12,684 nt of DNA, taken from NCBI GenBank assembly GCA_030743915.1, contig JASLRP010000144.1:1-12684 (forward strand), read 5' to 3'. The notes under the pieces were generated by a model that ran no database searches, was not told the DNA's origin, and was given only the letters and a program-made list of their open reading frames with translations. Shown here piece by piece: positions 7,441 through 12,684 of this stretch (the first letter of the stretch is position 1; every line of letters starts with the position of its first letter). The stretch is from SAR202 cluster bacterium. GTDB taxonomy: Bacteria; Chloroflexota; Dehalococcoidia; Lucifugimonadales; UBA1123. The translations under genes and the position numbers were made by a program.

Positions 7441-8169
7441 TTAGACACTGACCTTGTTGATTGGGATGATCTTCATGCCCAGCATGGGTTCAACGTCAAA
7501 GCTGATGATATTTCCAGTGCTCAGTTCTGCGCCCCGGACCTTTGCGACCTCCAGAACCTTGACGATCATATCGCCCATCTGCTCGGTTTTGAGGGTCAGG
7601 TGAGCGTCGGAGATTGATCGGACTCGCGCCAGCCCAGCCTCGTTGAAGGCGTAGGAGTTAACGATATTGATCACGCTCATGCCATCGTCACACAGTTCCT
7701 TGCAGTTCTCGAAGTAGGACATGGTGTCCTCGATGGAGGTGTGAGTGATGAAGGTGGTCAACGAGTCCATGACCACTATGTCAGTTTCCTTGTTACTGTT
7801 GAGGTGGGCCAACAACAGTGTGAAGACCTCCTCGGGAGTCAGCTTCAGTTTCGACGCCTGTATTGTGAATATCTTCAGCCTTCCCAACAGCAGAAAGTCG
7901 GAAATTTCCAGGCTGAGGCTAGACATCTGACGGACGAAGCTCTTGAGGGTGTTTTCAGTGGTGTACAGCACCACGTTGAACCCGTCGTAGAGCGAACCCC
8001 AGATCATCTGCTGGCTCAGAACAGATTTACCAGAGTCTGATTCGCCTTCGATCAGGGTCATGGAACCCAGCGGAATGCCGCCTCCAAGTTTTTTATCGAT
8101 CTCCGAACTGCCAGTGGAGACAACTTTACTTTTAGGTGGCGCATTTGGATCTGCGAAATCGGTGGTCAT
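7441..8169 (-). CDS. arlH: Archaellum RecA/KaiC-fold ATPase ArlH (FlaH)
   Basis: ArlH is a RecA/KaiC-like nucleotide-binding protein that forms a ring under the motor, contacts ArlI and the ArlC/D/E (or ArlX) scaffold, and is needed for assembly. The 242-residue length is typical. It starts with a short tail, then GSSEIDKKLGGGIPLGS (20-36), Walker A GESDSGKS (42-49), the strand VVLYTTENTL (67-75), and Walker B IVVMD (131-135) followed by SLTTF. The C-terminus has NIISFDVEPMLGMKIIPI, a common end in FlaH. The ATG at 8169 follows AGGAG and GAGG sequences within 12 nt. The gene begins 12 bp after the stop of the ArlF-like gene, so the two are in one transcript. KaiC or RadA-like proteins are the nearest alternatives, and the cluster context excludes them. 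Confidence 0.94.
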   Translation of the reverse strand: MTTDFADPNAPPKSKVVSTGSSEIDKKLGGGIPLGSMTLIEGESDSGKSVLSQQMIWGSLYDGFNVVLYTTENTLKSFVRQMSSLSLEISDFLLLGRLKIFTIQASKLKLTPEEVFTLLLAHLNSNKETDIVVMDSLTTFITHTSIEDTMSYFENCKELCDDGMSVINIVNSYAFNEAGLARVRSISDAHLTLKTEQMGDMIVKVLEVAKVRGAELSTGNIISFDVEPMLGMKIIPINKVSV

Positions 8170-8181
8170 TGTGCCTCGCTC

Positions 8182-8715
8182 CTATCTCGTGAATGGGGCT
8201 GTTAGTCGGATTCCATTGGGGGTCGCTATCGTGACCTGGTTATTGGTCTGGGTCGGAATCGTCGGGGAGATGTTGGCTCTGATAATCATCTCCTCGCCGG
8301 GATTCAGCACGTTGGGTTCGTACACCTCCGCAGTGGCGTTGGCCGCATCCAGGTAGATTCCCTGAACGGCCCACTCGCCAGATACTGGCGAAGTGGTGGT
8401 GGATGTCAGCCATGCCGCGTTCAGATTGACGTTGTTCGCTGTGTCGTAGTATTGGATCAGAACGTCCCACCAGGTGAATTCTGTCAGGGCTGTCTGGCCG
8501 GTGTTGCGAATCGAGATGTCGATGTCCGTGCCTGTGCTGTTGATGTCGGCAGTGATAAGGGTGAGTTCAGTTCTGCCTGCTGCGCCTGTCCTCTCCGATT
8601 TTTGGTTCCACGCGTCAGAAGCGCTACTGGCCGACCCGAGAGCCGCTCCTGTGAGCGACACCGCGCCGGTTACAATGGCCATTACCGCGAAGAGCACGAC
8701 GATCAGGTTCGCCAT
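8182..8715 (-). CDS. arlF: Archaellum stator component, ArlF-like (FlaF/FlaG family)
   Basis: ArlF and ArlG are small proteins with one N-terminal membrane helix and an outside beta-sandwich; together they link the motor to the cell envelope. This 177-residue protein has a hydrophobic helix at about 3-27 (LIVVLFAVMAIVTGAVSLTG), a polar helix with Ser, Asp and Arg, and then a beta-rich domain. The stretch ITADINSTGTDIDISIRNTG followed by QTALTEFTWWDVLIQYY and later VLNPGEE recalls the FlaF pattern (NTG..TxL...DVLxxG...LxPGE). I therefore assign it to ArlF by resemblance; ArlG is the alternative, since the two families are distantly related. It lies 33 bp after the ArlG-like gene and 12 bp before arlH. 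The ATG at 8715 has only a weak upstream AGGGA at 12 nt, so the start is not certain. Confidence 0.78.
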   Translation of the reverse strand: MANLIVVLFAVMAIVTGAVSLTGAALGSASSASDAWNQKSERTGAAGRTELTLITADINSTGTDIDISIRNTGQTALTEFTWWDVLIQYYDTANNVNLNAAWLTSTTTSPVSGEWAVQGIYLDAANATAEVYEPNVLNPGEEMIIRANISPTIPTQTNNQVTIATPNGIRLTAPFTR

Positions 8716-8748
8716 GGTCAGTCGGAATCCCTGAGGTCTGGCTCCCGT

Positions 8749-9240
8749 TTAGAAACTGAAGAAGTATTCATCCGAAATACCGTTGGGTATGATTACCTTT
8801 GAATCGTAGTTGCCGGTGGTCTGGGTTGAATCGTATGTGACCAGTATTTTGATGGTGGCTTTTGGCCCCCACTCGGTGTCGTTTTCCAGGGTGTAGTTCC
8901 ATCTGGGGTACACATCGGATTCGACCTCCGTCTCGTGAGGTATCCTGGTGAAATTTCCCGTCTTTCCCAAGAACAGGTCGGTCTGATCAACGGACTGAAT
9001 GCGGGTCTCTCCGACATTTTTTACCCACATGAAAATATCGAACTTGCCGTTGCCGTTGGTGTCGTCGAACGAACCTGAAGAGTCCAGTTCTCCGATTACA
9101 TGCACAACCGATATGTCGCTTTTGAGTCTGTCATCGACCGTGGCGCTGGCCGATACCACTGCGTTGGTGCTTCTGCCTACCACCGGGAAGATGGCATTCA
9201 GGATCGCCCCTGCGGCGGCGACACCTGCAATGGTGAGCAT
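8749..9240 (-). CDS. arlG: Archaellum stator component, ArlG-like (FlaF/FlaG family)
   Basis: The protein (163 residues from ATG) has an N-terminal hydrophobic helix (MLTIAGVAAAGAILNAIF), a polar stalk (GRSTNAVVSASATVDDRLKS) and a beta-sandwich. The segment KFDIFMWVKNVGETRI...TDLFLG and the ending VIIPNGISDEYFF resemble archaeal FlaG, which carries a similar YIKNTG motif and a C-terminal NG-containing strand. ArlG forms filaments capped by ArlF in the archaeal stator model. The gene lies after the ArlCDE-like gene, with only 8 bases between its stop and this ATG. The ATG has no close Shine-Dalgarno, but a perfect GGAGGT (9276-9271) lies 6 nt before an in-frame ATT at 9264, so the real start may be eight codons upstream. 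ArlF is the alternative identity. Confidence 0.75.
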   Translation of the reverse strand: MLTIAGVAAAGAILNAIFPVVGRSTNAVVSASATVDDRLKSDISVVHVIGELDSSGSFDDTNGNGKFDIFMWVKNVGETRIQSVDQTDLFLGKTGNFTRIPHETEVESDVYPRWNYTLENDTEWGPKATIKILVTYDSTQTTGNYDSKVIIPNGISDEYFFSF

Positions 9241-9248
9241 CAGACTAG

Positions 9249-10346
9249 TTATTGCTGTATTAATGACAGCACCTCCAAATTGTTACCGTCTAGGATGAAT
9301 GGAAGCAGCCTCGCGTCTTCCTTCGTTGTGTTACCCATCAAACCGTCGAGCTGCGCCAGCAGTCTCACGGTTTCCGTTGCGCCAACGGTGCTGCCATTAA
9401 CCTCAACGCTGAGCAGTTTCACCAGCACCAGCAGCGTGTTTTTCAGGTCCGGTGAAAGGCGCCCAGTCATTTCTGAAATCTCGAAGAGCGCCTCAAGGTA
9501 CTGTGGGCCGGCACGCTGGACAACTCTGTCCGTCCACTGGACCAGGCTGGCCAGTGTGACAAGGTCGAGGTCAGCAGTTGGGTCCTCTTCCTCAAGCTCT
9601 TCGTCCACATCCTTTTTGCCCTTTCTGCCCCGTTTGGGAGCAGGTTCTTCGTCCTCGTCCTCATATTCATCTTCATAATCCTCCACCGCCTCGTCTTCGT
9701 CCTCGTCTTCGTCCTCGTCTTCGTCCTCTTCATCAAACTCATAGTCGTCTTCGTCATCGACAGCGTTGAAGCCAACGCCATCGTCTTCTTCTGCCCAGTC
9801 GTCCGCTTCATCTTCTCCCAGGTCTCCAATGTCGCCCAGGTCATAATCCCCGAGCAGGTCGTCTCCGACGTCGAACTTTCGGCTGCTGAGACCTTGAGAG
9901 CGTTGCTCCTGCTCTGCCCAATCGCCTCCTGGCGCTCCTGCGTTCGGGTCCTGAGGCGCTCTCTGCTGAGCGTCTTGGCCGGGGAATTGAGGCCCGCCCA
10001 TGCCCTGTTGTCCTTGCGGCGGGTAGCCTTGGAAAGCTTGTTGCTGTTGGCCTGGGAACCCTCCCTGGCCAGCACCAACCCCCTGGAGTTGATTGGGGTC
10101 GAACCCCGGGATTTGCGGCTCCGGCTGGGCCGGAACTTCCTGCGCAGCCGCGGGAGCCTCAGGAGCCGCGGCTCCTGCCCCACCGGCCCCACCGGCGTCG
10201 TCGCTCCGTGCACCGACGACCACCTGCGAGAACGGGTTCTGAATATTGAGGACGTGTTCCTGAATTTCGAGCAACACTTGCTTAATCTCGTTTTTTACGA
10301 GCTTAAGTTCCTCGTCCATATGGTCTATACGAGTATTTACATCCAT
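9249..10346 (-). CDS. arlCDE: ArlCDE-like archaellum adaptor with long disordered acidic region
   Basis: In euryarchaea ArlC, ArlD and ArlE form the cytoplasmic ring that links the motor to the CheY-type switch. This 365-residue protein has a predicted coiled coil (about 8-40, DEELKLVKNEIKQVLLEIQE), a Gly/Ala/Pro/Gln-rich disordered stretch (about 50-150, with QQQQ), an Asp/Glu tract (about 167-235), a basic patch PAPKRGRKGKK (235-245), and a helical C-terminal domain (about 262-315). The last, with LVTLASLVQWTDRVVQRAG, YLEALFEISEMTGRLSPDLK, resembles the FlaD/E domain (LxxWxxxLVxxxG...ALxxYxxxGWISxxV). No membrane segment is seen. It lies 138 bp after the archaellin gene, with its stop 8 bp before the ArlG-like ATG. 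Whether it contains all of C, D and E functions, or replaces them as ArlX does in crenarchaea, cannot be told. The DE-domain match is by eye and distant. Confidence 0.78.
   Translation of the reverse strand: MDVNTRIDHMDEELKLVKNEIKQVLLEIQEHVLNIQNPFSQVVVGARSDDAGGAGGAGAAAPEAPAAAQEVPAQPEPQIPGFDPNQLQGVGAGQGGFPGQQQQAFQGYPPQGQQGMGGPQFPGQDAQQRAPQDPNAGAPGGDWAEQEQRSQGLSSRKFDVGDDLLGDYDLGDIGDLGEDEADDWAEEDDGVGFNAVDDEDDYEFDEEDEDEDEDEDEDEAVEDYEDEYEDEDEEPAPKRGRKGKKDVDEELEEEDPTADLDLVTLASLVQWTDRVVQRAGPQYLEALFEISEMTGRLSPDLKNTLLVLVKLLSVEVNGSTVGATETVRLLAQLDGLMGNTTKEDARLLPFILDGNNLEVLSLIQQ
9271..9276 (-). promoter_or_regulatory. Perfect Shine-Dalgarno GGAGGT upstream of the ArlG-like gene
   Basis: GGAGGT lies inside the last codons of the ArlCDE-like gene. 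Six bases later comes an in-frame ATT (9264-9262), while the first ATG (9240) is 30 bases away. It either serves a rare ATT start or loads ribosomes for reinitiation at the ATG. Confidence 0.55.
9689..9728. repeat. 12-bp tandem repeat (3.3 copies) in the acidic tract
   Basis: The unit CCTCGTCTTCGT repeats exactly at 9689-9700, 9701-9712 and 9713-9724, with a partial fourth copy CCTC. It codes alternating Asp and Glu on the minus strand. The unit is a multiple of three, so slippage changes length without breaking the frame. Confidence 0.85.
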
Positions 10347-10403
10347 CTATCCACCATTATTGCGCGGCTGATGTCTGTCGACCCAGCCTGGAGGTTAGAT
10401 TAT

Positions 10404-10461
10404 TTCCCTTACGTGCGACGGAGCCTTGGTCAGAGACCGGGCGCCGTCAACACGTAGGGAA
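10404..10461 (-). ncRNA. Three-tier hairpin in the archaellin-adaptor intergenic mRNA
   Basis: On the minus strand, TTCCCTACGTG (10461-10451) pairs with CACGTAAGGGAA (10415-10404) with one bulged A; inside this GACGG (10448-10444) pairs with CCGTC (10421-10417); at the tip GGTC and GACC enclose TCT. It lies 23 nt after the archaellin stop codon. There is no T-run on the downstream side, so a processing site or 3'-end stabiliser that raises archaellin output over the downstream genes is more likely than a full terminator. Confidence 0.5.
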
Positions 10462-10484
10462 CTGTTTTAATTGCTATGTTTGCA

Positions 10485-11567
10485 TTAGTTAAGGTTCATC
10501 ACCAGGTCGATGAGGTCTGGAGCGACGCGCTGGATAACCACCGTGCCGCCGTCCTCGGGCCGGATTTCAACGTCAAACTTGGTATCGCCTATCAACGGAT
10601 ACGAGCCTGACAACCCGGAGAGCGTGACGTTCAATTCGACCTTTTCTCCAGATTCCAGCAGGTCATCTCCATCGTTGTTGCCGACGAATGTATTGGTCCA
10701 GTAGATGTCTCTGACCACCTGGTTCTTGTCCGAGTAGGTGAGGATCATCGAATGGGTGCTGTCAGAGTCCGACAGGCCGTTGGCATCGGAGTCGCTGGGC
10801 TCTCCGACGTCAATCGCTTCACCCTCCAGGGTGTTGGTCAGAGTTAAAATCAGGCTGGTCGCCTGGCCTTGGGCCACAACCTGGTCCACATTGAGGACCT
10901 GGGCGCCATCATCAGTGACCACGTTGATTCCCACACAGTTGATTGACGTCATGTCGTCGTTGTCGGTGATGGCCAGTGTGATGTCTTTCCAGGTGCTGCC
11001 GACCAGAACAGGAAGATCAATGTTCTCAAGGGATGATCCGCATCCTGCCGAGTCGTCAAGAATCAACTCCAGGTCGCCCGCTGCGGTTGTCGTGCCATAC
11101 TTTGCCCACATGCTTATGGAGTCGATAGTGCTGAGATCCACAGGCGCCAATAGGTTTACATACGCCATCAAGCCCGTGGTGAAACTCGCGCCGATAGAAA
11201 GGTCGGCGCTGGCGGTGCCTTCTTTTTTGTCGGTGGTGTCAGAAGTTGACGTCACCAGCGTGGATGTTGCGCTGGTCCAGGCTGAGTCTGCCAGCGACAG
11301 CGTTTGGTTGGTGACACCGTTGGCCAGCACAGAGCCCTTCAGTTCCAGAGAGCTTCGCGCGCCCTTCAGTCCAGCGTGGATCGTCTCTTTGCCGCGCTCG
11401 GCTGAGAAGATGCCCGTGGACAGGACGGTGAAAGCGAACACTGAGGCCACCACAACAAACGCTATAAGGATGATGGCGGTCTCAAGTCCGGTTACCCCTC
11501 TCTGGTCGTCTGAGAGCGCGCGCCAGCGCGCCCTCGGAACATCCAAAGAACCGGTTATTAGTTTCAT
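10485..11567 (-). CDS. arlB: Archaellin (ArlB), with an inserted beta-sandwich domain
   Basis: This is the filament subunit. The N-terminus has a 24-residue positively charged leader ending SDDQRG, the class III cleavage site G24/V25, Glu29 at +5 of the mature protein, and a hydrophobic helix (about 27-52, TGLETAIILIAFVVVASVFA), as in archaellins. The C-terminal outer domain (about 236-360) carries typical archaellin strings: TLTNTLEGEAID, MILTYSDKNQVV, NDGDDLLESGEKVEL, VVIQRVAP. Between SLELKGSVLANG (73-84) and ATSLILTLTN (236-245) there are about 150 extra residues with the pattern of a jelly-roll/carbohydrate-binding-like fold (KKEGTASADL, SISMWAKYG, DLELILDD, STWKDITLAI, INCVGINV, LNVDQVV) and two cysteines (176, 211). 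Usual archaellins have about 200 residues against 360 here. AAGGAG lies 6 nt before the ATG. It is the first gene of the cluster and the only archaellin copy in the window. Confidence 0.94.
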   Translation of the reverse strand: MKLITGSLDVPRARWRALSDDQRGVTGLETAIILIAFVVVASVFAFTVLSTGIFSAERGKETIHAGLKGARSSLELKGSVLANGVTNQTLSLADSAWTSATSTLVTSTSDTTDKKEGTASADLSIGASFTTGLMAYVNLLAPVDLSTIDSISMWAKYGTTTAAGDLELILDDSAGCGSSLENIDLPVLVGSTWKDITLAITDNDDMTSINCVGINVVTDDGAQVLNVDQVVAQGQATSLILTLTNTLEGEAIDVGEPSDSDANGLSDSDSTHSMILTYSDKNQVVRDIYWTNTFVGNNDGDDLLESGEKVELNVTLSGLSGSYPLIGDTKFDVEIRPEDGGTVVIQRVAPDLIDLVMNLN

Positions 11568-11573
11568 ATCCTA

Positions 11574-11579
11574 CTCCTT
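11574..11579 (-). promoter_or_regulatory. Strong ribosome-binding site of arlB
   Basis: AAGGAG on the minus strand, 6 nt before the ATG at 11567, fits a highly expressed filament gene. Confidence 0.75.
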
Positions 11580-11705
11580 GGGTTTATTTCGTAATCGTCC
11601 CAAATTGAAAGTCGAGGCAAGTTTCAAACGACATGATGCGACAGTTTCGTTCCCATGAACCCGAGGTCCATGCGCTGTCCCATTCTTCTGGTCTGCTCCC
11701 ATCCT

Positions 11706-11730
11706 CCGGTGGGCAATTTGCCCGAACCGG
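11706..11730. promoter_or_regulatory. 25-bp nested dyad in the divergent region
   Basis: GGGCAA-T-TTGCCC (11711-11723) is a perfect 13-base palindrome, flanked by CCGGT (11706-11710) and ACCGG (11726-11730). The centre lies 35 bp upstream of the plus-strand -35 box, where activators usually bind. No T-run follows on either side, so it is more likely an operator than a terminator. Confidence 0.5.
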
Positions 11731-11749
11731 CGTGGAAGATGAAAATGCC

Positions 11750-11778
11750 TTGACAACAATTCTGCATAAAGCTAGGTT
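11750..11778 (+). promoter_or_regulatory. Candidate sigma70 promoter of the response-regulator gene
   Basis: A perfect TTGACA (11750-11755) is followed after 17 bases by TAGGTT (11773-11778), which matches the -10 consensus at three of six positions. The leader would be about 140 nt. The weak -10 would fit a promoter that needs an activator. Confidence 0.45.
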
Positions 11779-11926
11779 ATCGAGAACGACGGAAAGTCAA
11801 CACCGAGTTGATACCCAATCACGAGCTATTGACTATGTAATTGCACCTAAAGGCAACATGTACGGACTTTATGTGAACTCACCTACCAGATTTCCAACAG
11901 CACAATCAAGAATCGAGGGGCGGTAA

Positions 11927-12619
11927 ATGAACGTGGATACCAAGATCAAAGTGATGATCGTTGATGATCAGGAAGTGATTCGCGAAGCGTTCGGAATGCT
12001 CCTATCGAACGACGAATCGGTGGACCTTATAGGGGCATTGCCGGATGGACAGAGCGCGGTCGAGATGGTGCCGGTGCTGGGCCCTAACGTAGTAATAATG
12101 GATGTGAAGATGCCGGGCATGAATGGCGTGTCCGCCGCTCAGAAAATCCGCGAGAACAACCCGGAAGTCGGCATTATCTTGTTATCGGCATATGACGATT
12201 CAGAGAATATCAGAGAGTTCCTTAAGGATGACCCCAGAGGAAAGTCATACCTTTTGAAGCACACCCTGGGCACCATGGACGAACTGGTCAGGACGATTCA
12301 CGACGTTGCCGCCGGCCGCACGGTCCTGGACCCTATCATGGTCGAGAAGCTAACCACAGAGAAGGGGATCGACGATAACTCGCCTTTGACGTCGCTGACC
12401 AGGCGCGAGCTTGAAGTGCTGTCGCTCATGGCCAAGGCATGCACAAACAGCACCATCGCCAGCATCCTCTATATACAACCCCGCACGGTTGAGCATCACA
12501 TCAACAGCATCTTCAGCAAGCTGGGGATCGCCTCGGAAAACGGACAGCATGCCCGCGTCCAGGCTGTTTTGGCGTACCTCAAGGCCACCGGCCAATCTCG
12601 AAACGAGATTCTAAACTGA
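11927..12619 (+). CDS. NarL/FixJ-type response regulator with LuxR DNA-binding domain
   Basis: A two-component transcription regulator of 230 residues, the usual length of the NarL family. The receiver (about 6-125) has all key residues: Asp13-Asp14, phospho-Asp59 in VVIMDVKMPGMNG, Ser87 and Lys111. The C-terminal LuxR-type helix-turn-helix (about 154-217) reads LTRRELEVLSLMAKACTNST, then TVEHHINSIFSKLG. The ATG follows GAGGGG by 6 nt. It is transcribed away from arlB and shares the upstream region with it, so it may control the archaellum promoter, itself, or both. The histidine kinase that phosphorylates it is not certain; the hybrid kinase at the far side of the cluster is a candidate. Regulators of this type are common in bacteria and rare in archaea, which supports a bacterial host. 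Confidence 0.95.
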   Translation: MNVDTKIKVMIVDDQEVIREAFGMLLSNDESVDLIGALPDGQSAVEMVPVLGPNVVIMDVKMPGMNGVSAAQKIRENNPEVGIILLSAYDDSENIREFLKDDPRGKSYLLKHTLGTMDELVRTIHDVAAGRTVLDPIMVEKLTTEKGIDDNSPLTSLTRRELEVLSLMAKACTNSTIASILYIQPRTVEHHINSIFSKLGIASENGQHARVQAVLAYLKATGQSRNEILN

Positions 12620-12659
12620 TATCCAGGACCTGAGGATTCTCGGGTTTCATTGACTTGAA

Positions 12660-12684
12660 GGGGCTGGTAGATTCTGCCAGCCCC
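12660..12684 (+). terminator. Probable intrinsic terminator of the response-regulator gene
   Basis: GGGGCTGG (12660-12667) pairs perfectly with CCAGCCCC (12677-12684) around a 9-nt loop, 40 nt after the stop codon. The window ends at the base of the stem, so the T-run that would confirm it cannot be seen. Confidence 0.65.

Larger units (their letters stand above)
11568..11926. other. Divergent regulatory region between arlB and the response regulator
   Basis: These 359 bases separate the archaellum cluster (leftward) from the LuxR-type regulator (rightward). An open frame crosses most of it on the plus strand and ends directly before the regulator's ATG, but it resembles no protein and overlaps the promoter elements, so I read the stretch as non-coding. 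It contains a nested dyad (11706-11730) and a candidate promoter for the regulator (11750-11778). For arlB only a weak minus-strand candidate is visible: TTGACT at 11800-11795, then TAACCT 15 bases further on. An activator-dependent promoter is possible. Confidence 0.6.

Noticed and set aside
9650..9740. CRISPR-like direct repeats
   Set aside because: The repeats are contiguous 12-mers coding Asp/Glu in frame, without spacers.
3370..11567. Archaeal chromosome as source
   Set aside because: LysR, NarL/LuxR-type regulator, hybrid kinase, sigma70-like promoters and strong Shine-Dalgarno sites fit a bacterium better. Not excluded without marker genes.
11633..11926. Open frame of 97 codons on the plus strand, ending directly before the response-regulator ATG
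   Set aside because: No recognisable protein, no ribosome-binding site, and it covers the dyad and the promoter candidate. The final TAA touching ATG looks accidental.

Overview
The window looks like a bacterial chromosome segment, most likely from the phylum Chloroflexota, that carries a complete archaeal-type motility (archaellum) gene cluster. The bacterial reading rests on Shine-Dalgarno sequences, sigma70-like promoter candidates, a LysR regulator, a NarL/LuxR-type response regulator and a hybrid histidine kinase. The phylum is inferred: archaella have been reported in some Chloroflexota, and I know of no other bacterial phylum where this gene set is expected. There are no rRNA or tRNA genes, no CRISPR array and no transposase.

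Layout: (1) 1-629, minus strand, the N-terminal 209 codons of a LysR-family regulator running off the left edge, with an upstream non-coding stretch (630-1116) holding several inverted repeats. (2) 1117-3146, minus strand, a soluble hybrid sensor kinase (PAS, HisKA, HATPase, receiver) followed 41 bp later by a small receiver-like protein that has lost its phospho-acceptor aspartate; a good candidate promoter lies at 3272-3300. (3) 3370-11567, minus strand, the archaellum cluster, read from right to left: archaellin (arlB), an ArlCDE-like adaptor with long disordered and acidic tracts, ArlG-like and ArlF-like pseudoperiplasmic stator proteins, ArlH (RecA-fold ATPase regulator), ArlI (motor ATPase), ArlJ (membrane platform), then a very acidic protein of unknown function. 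(4) 11568-11926, a non-coding divergent regulatory region with a nested dyad and a perfect -35 box. (5) 11927-12619, plus strand, a NarL/FixJ-type response regulator, closed by a GC-rich hairpin at the window's right end.

Working together: ArlI hydrolyses ATP on the platform ArlJ, ArlH and the ArlCDE-like protein form the cytoplasmic ring and link to the switch, ArlF/ArlG anchor the stator outside the membrane, and ArlB is the filament subunit after removal of a type IV pilin-like leader. The kinase, pseudo-receiver and divergent LuxR-type regulator are placed as if to control the system, but that link is inferred from position only. The prepilin peptidase and chemotaxis genes are not in the window and must be supplied elsewhere.

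Most unusual points: an archaellum set in a bacterial setting; an archaellin with an apparent beta-sandwich domain of about 150 residues inserted into its outer domain; a fused ArlCDE-like adaptor and a separate protein both with long Asp/Glu runs; a perfect Shine-Dalgarno followed by ATT rather than ATG before the ArlG-like gene; and a degenerate receiver.
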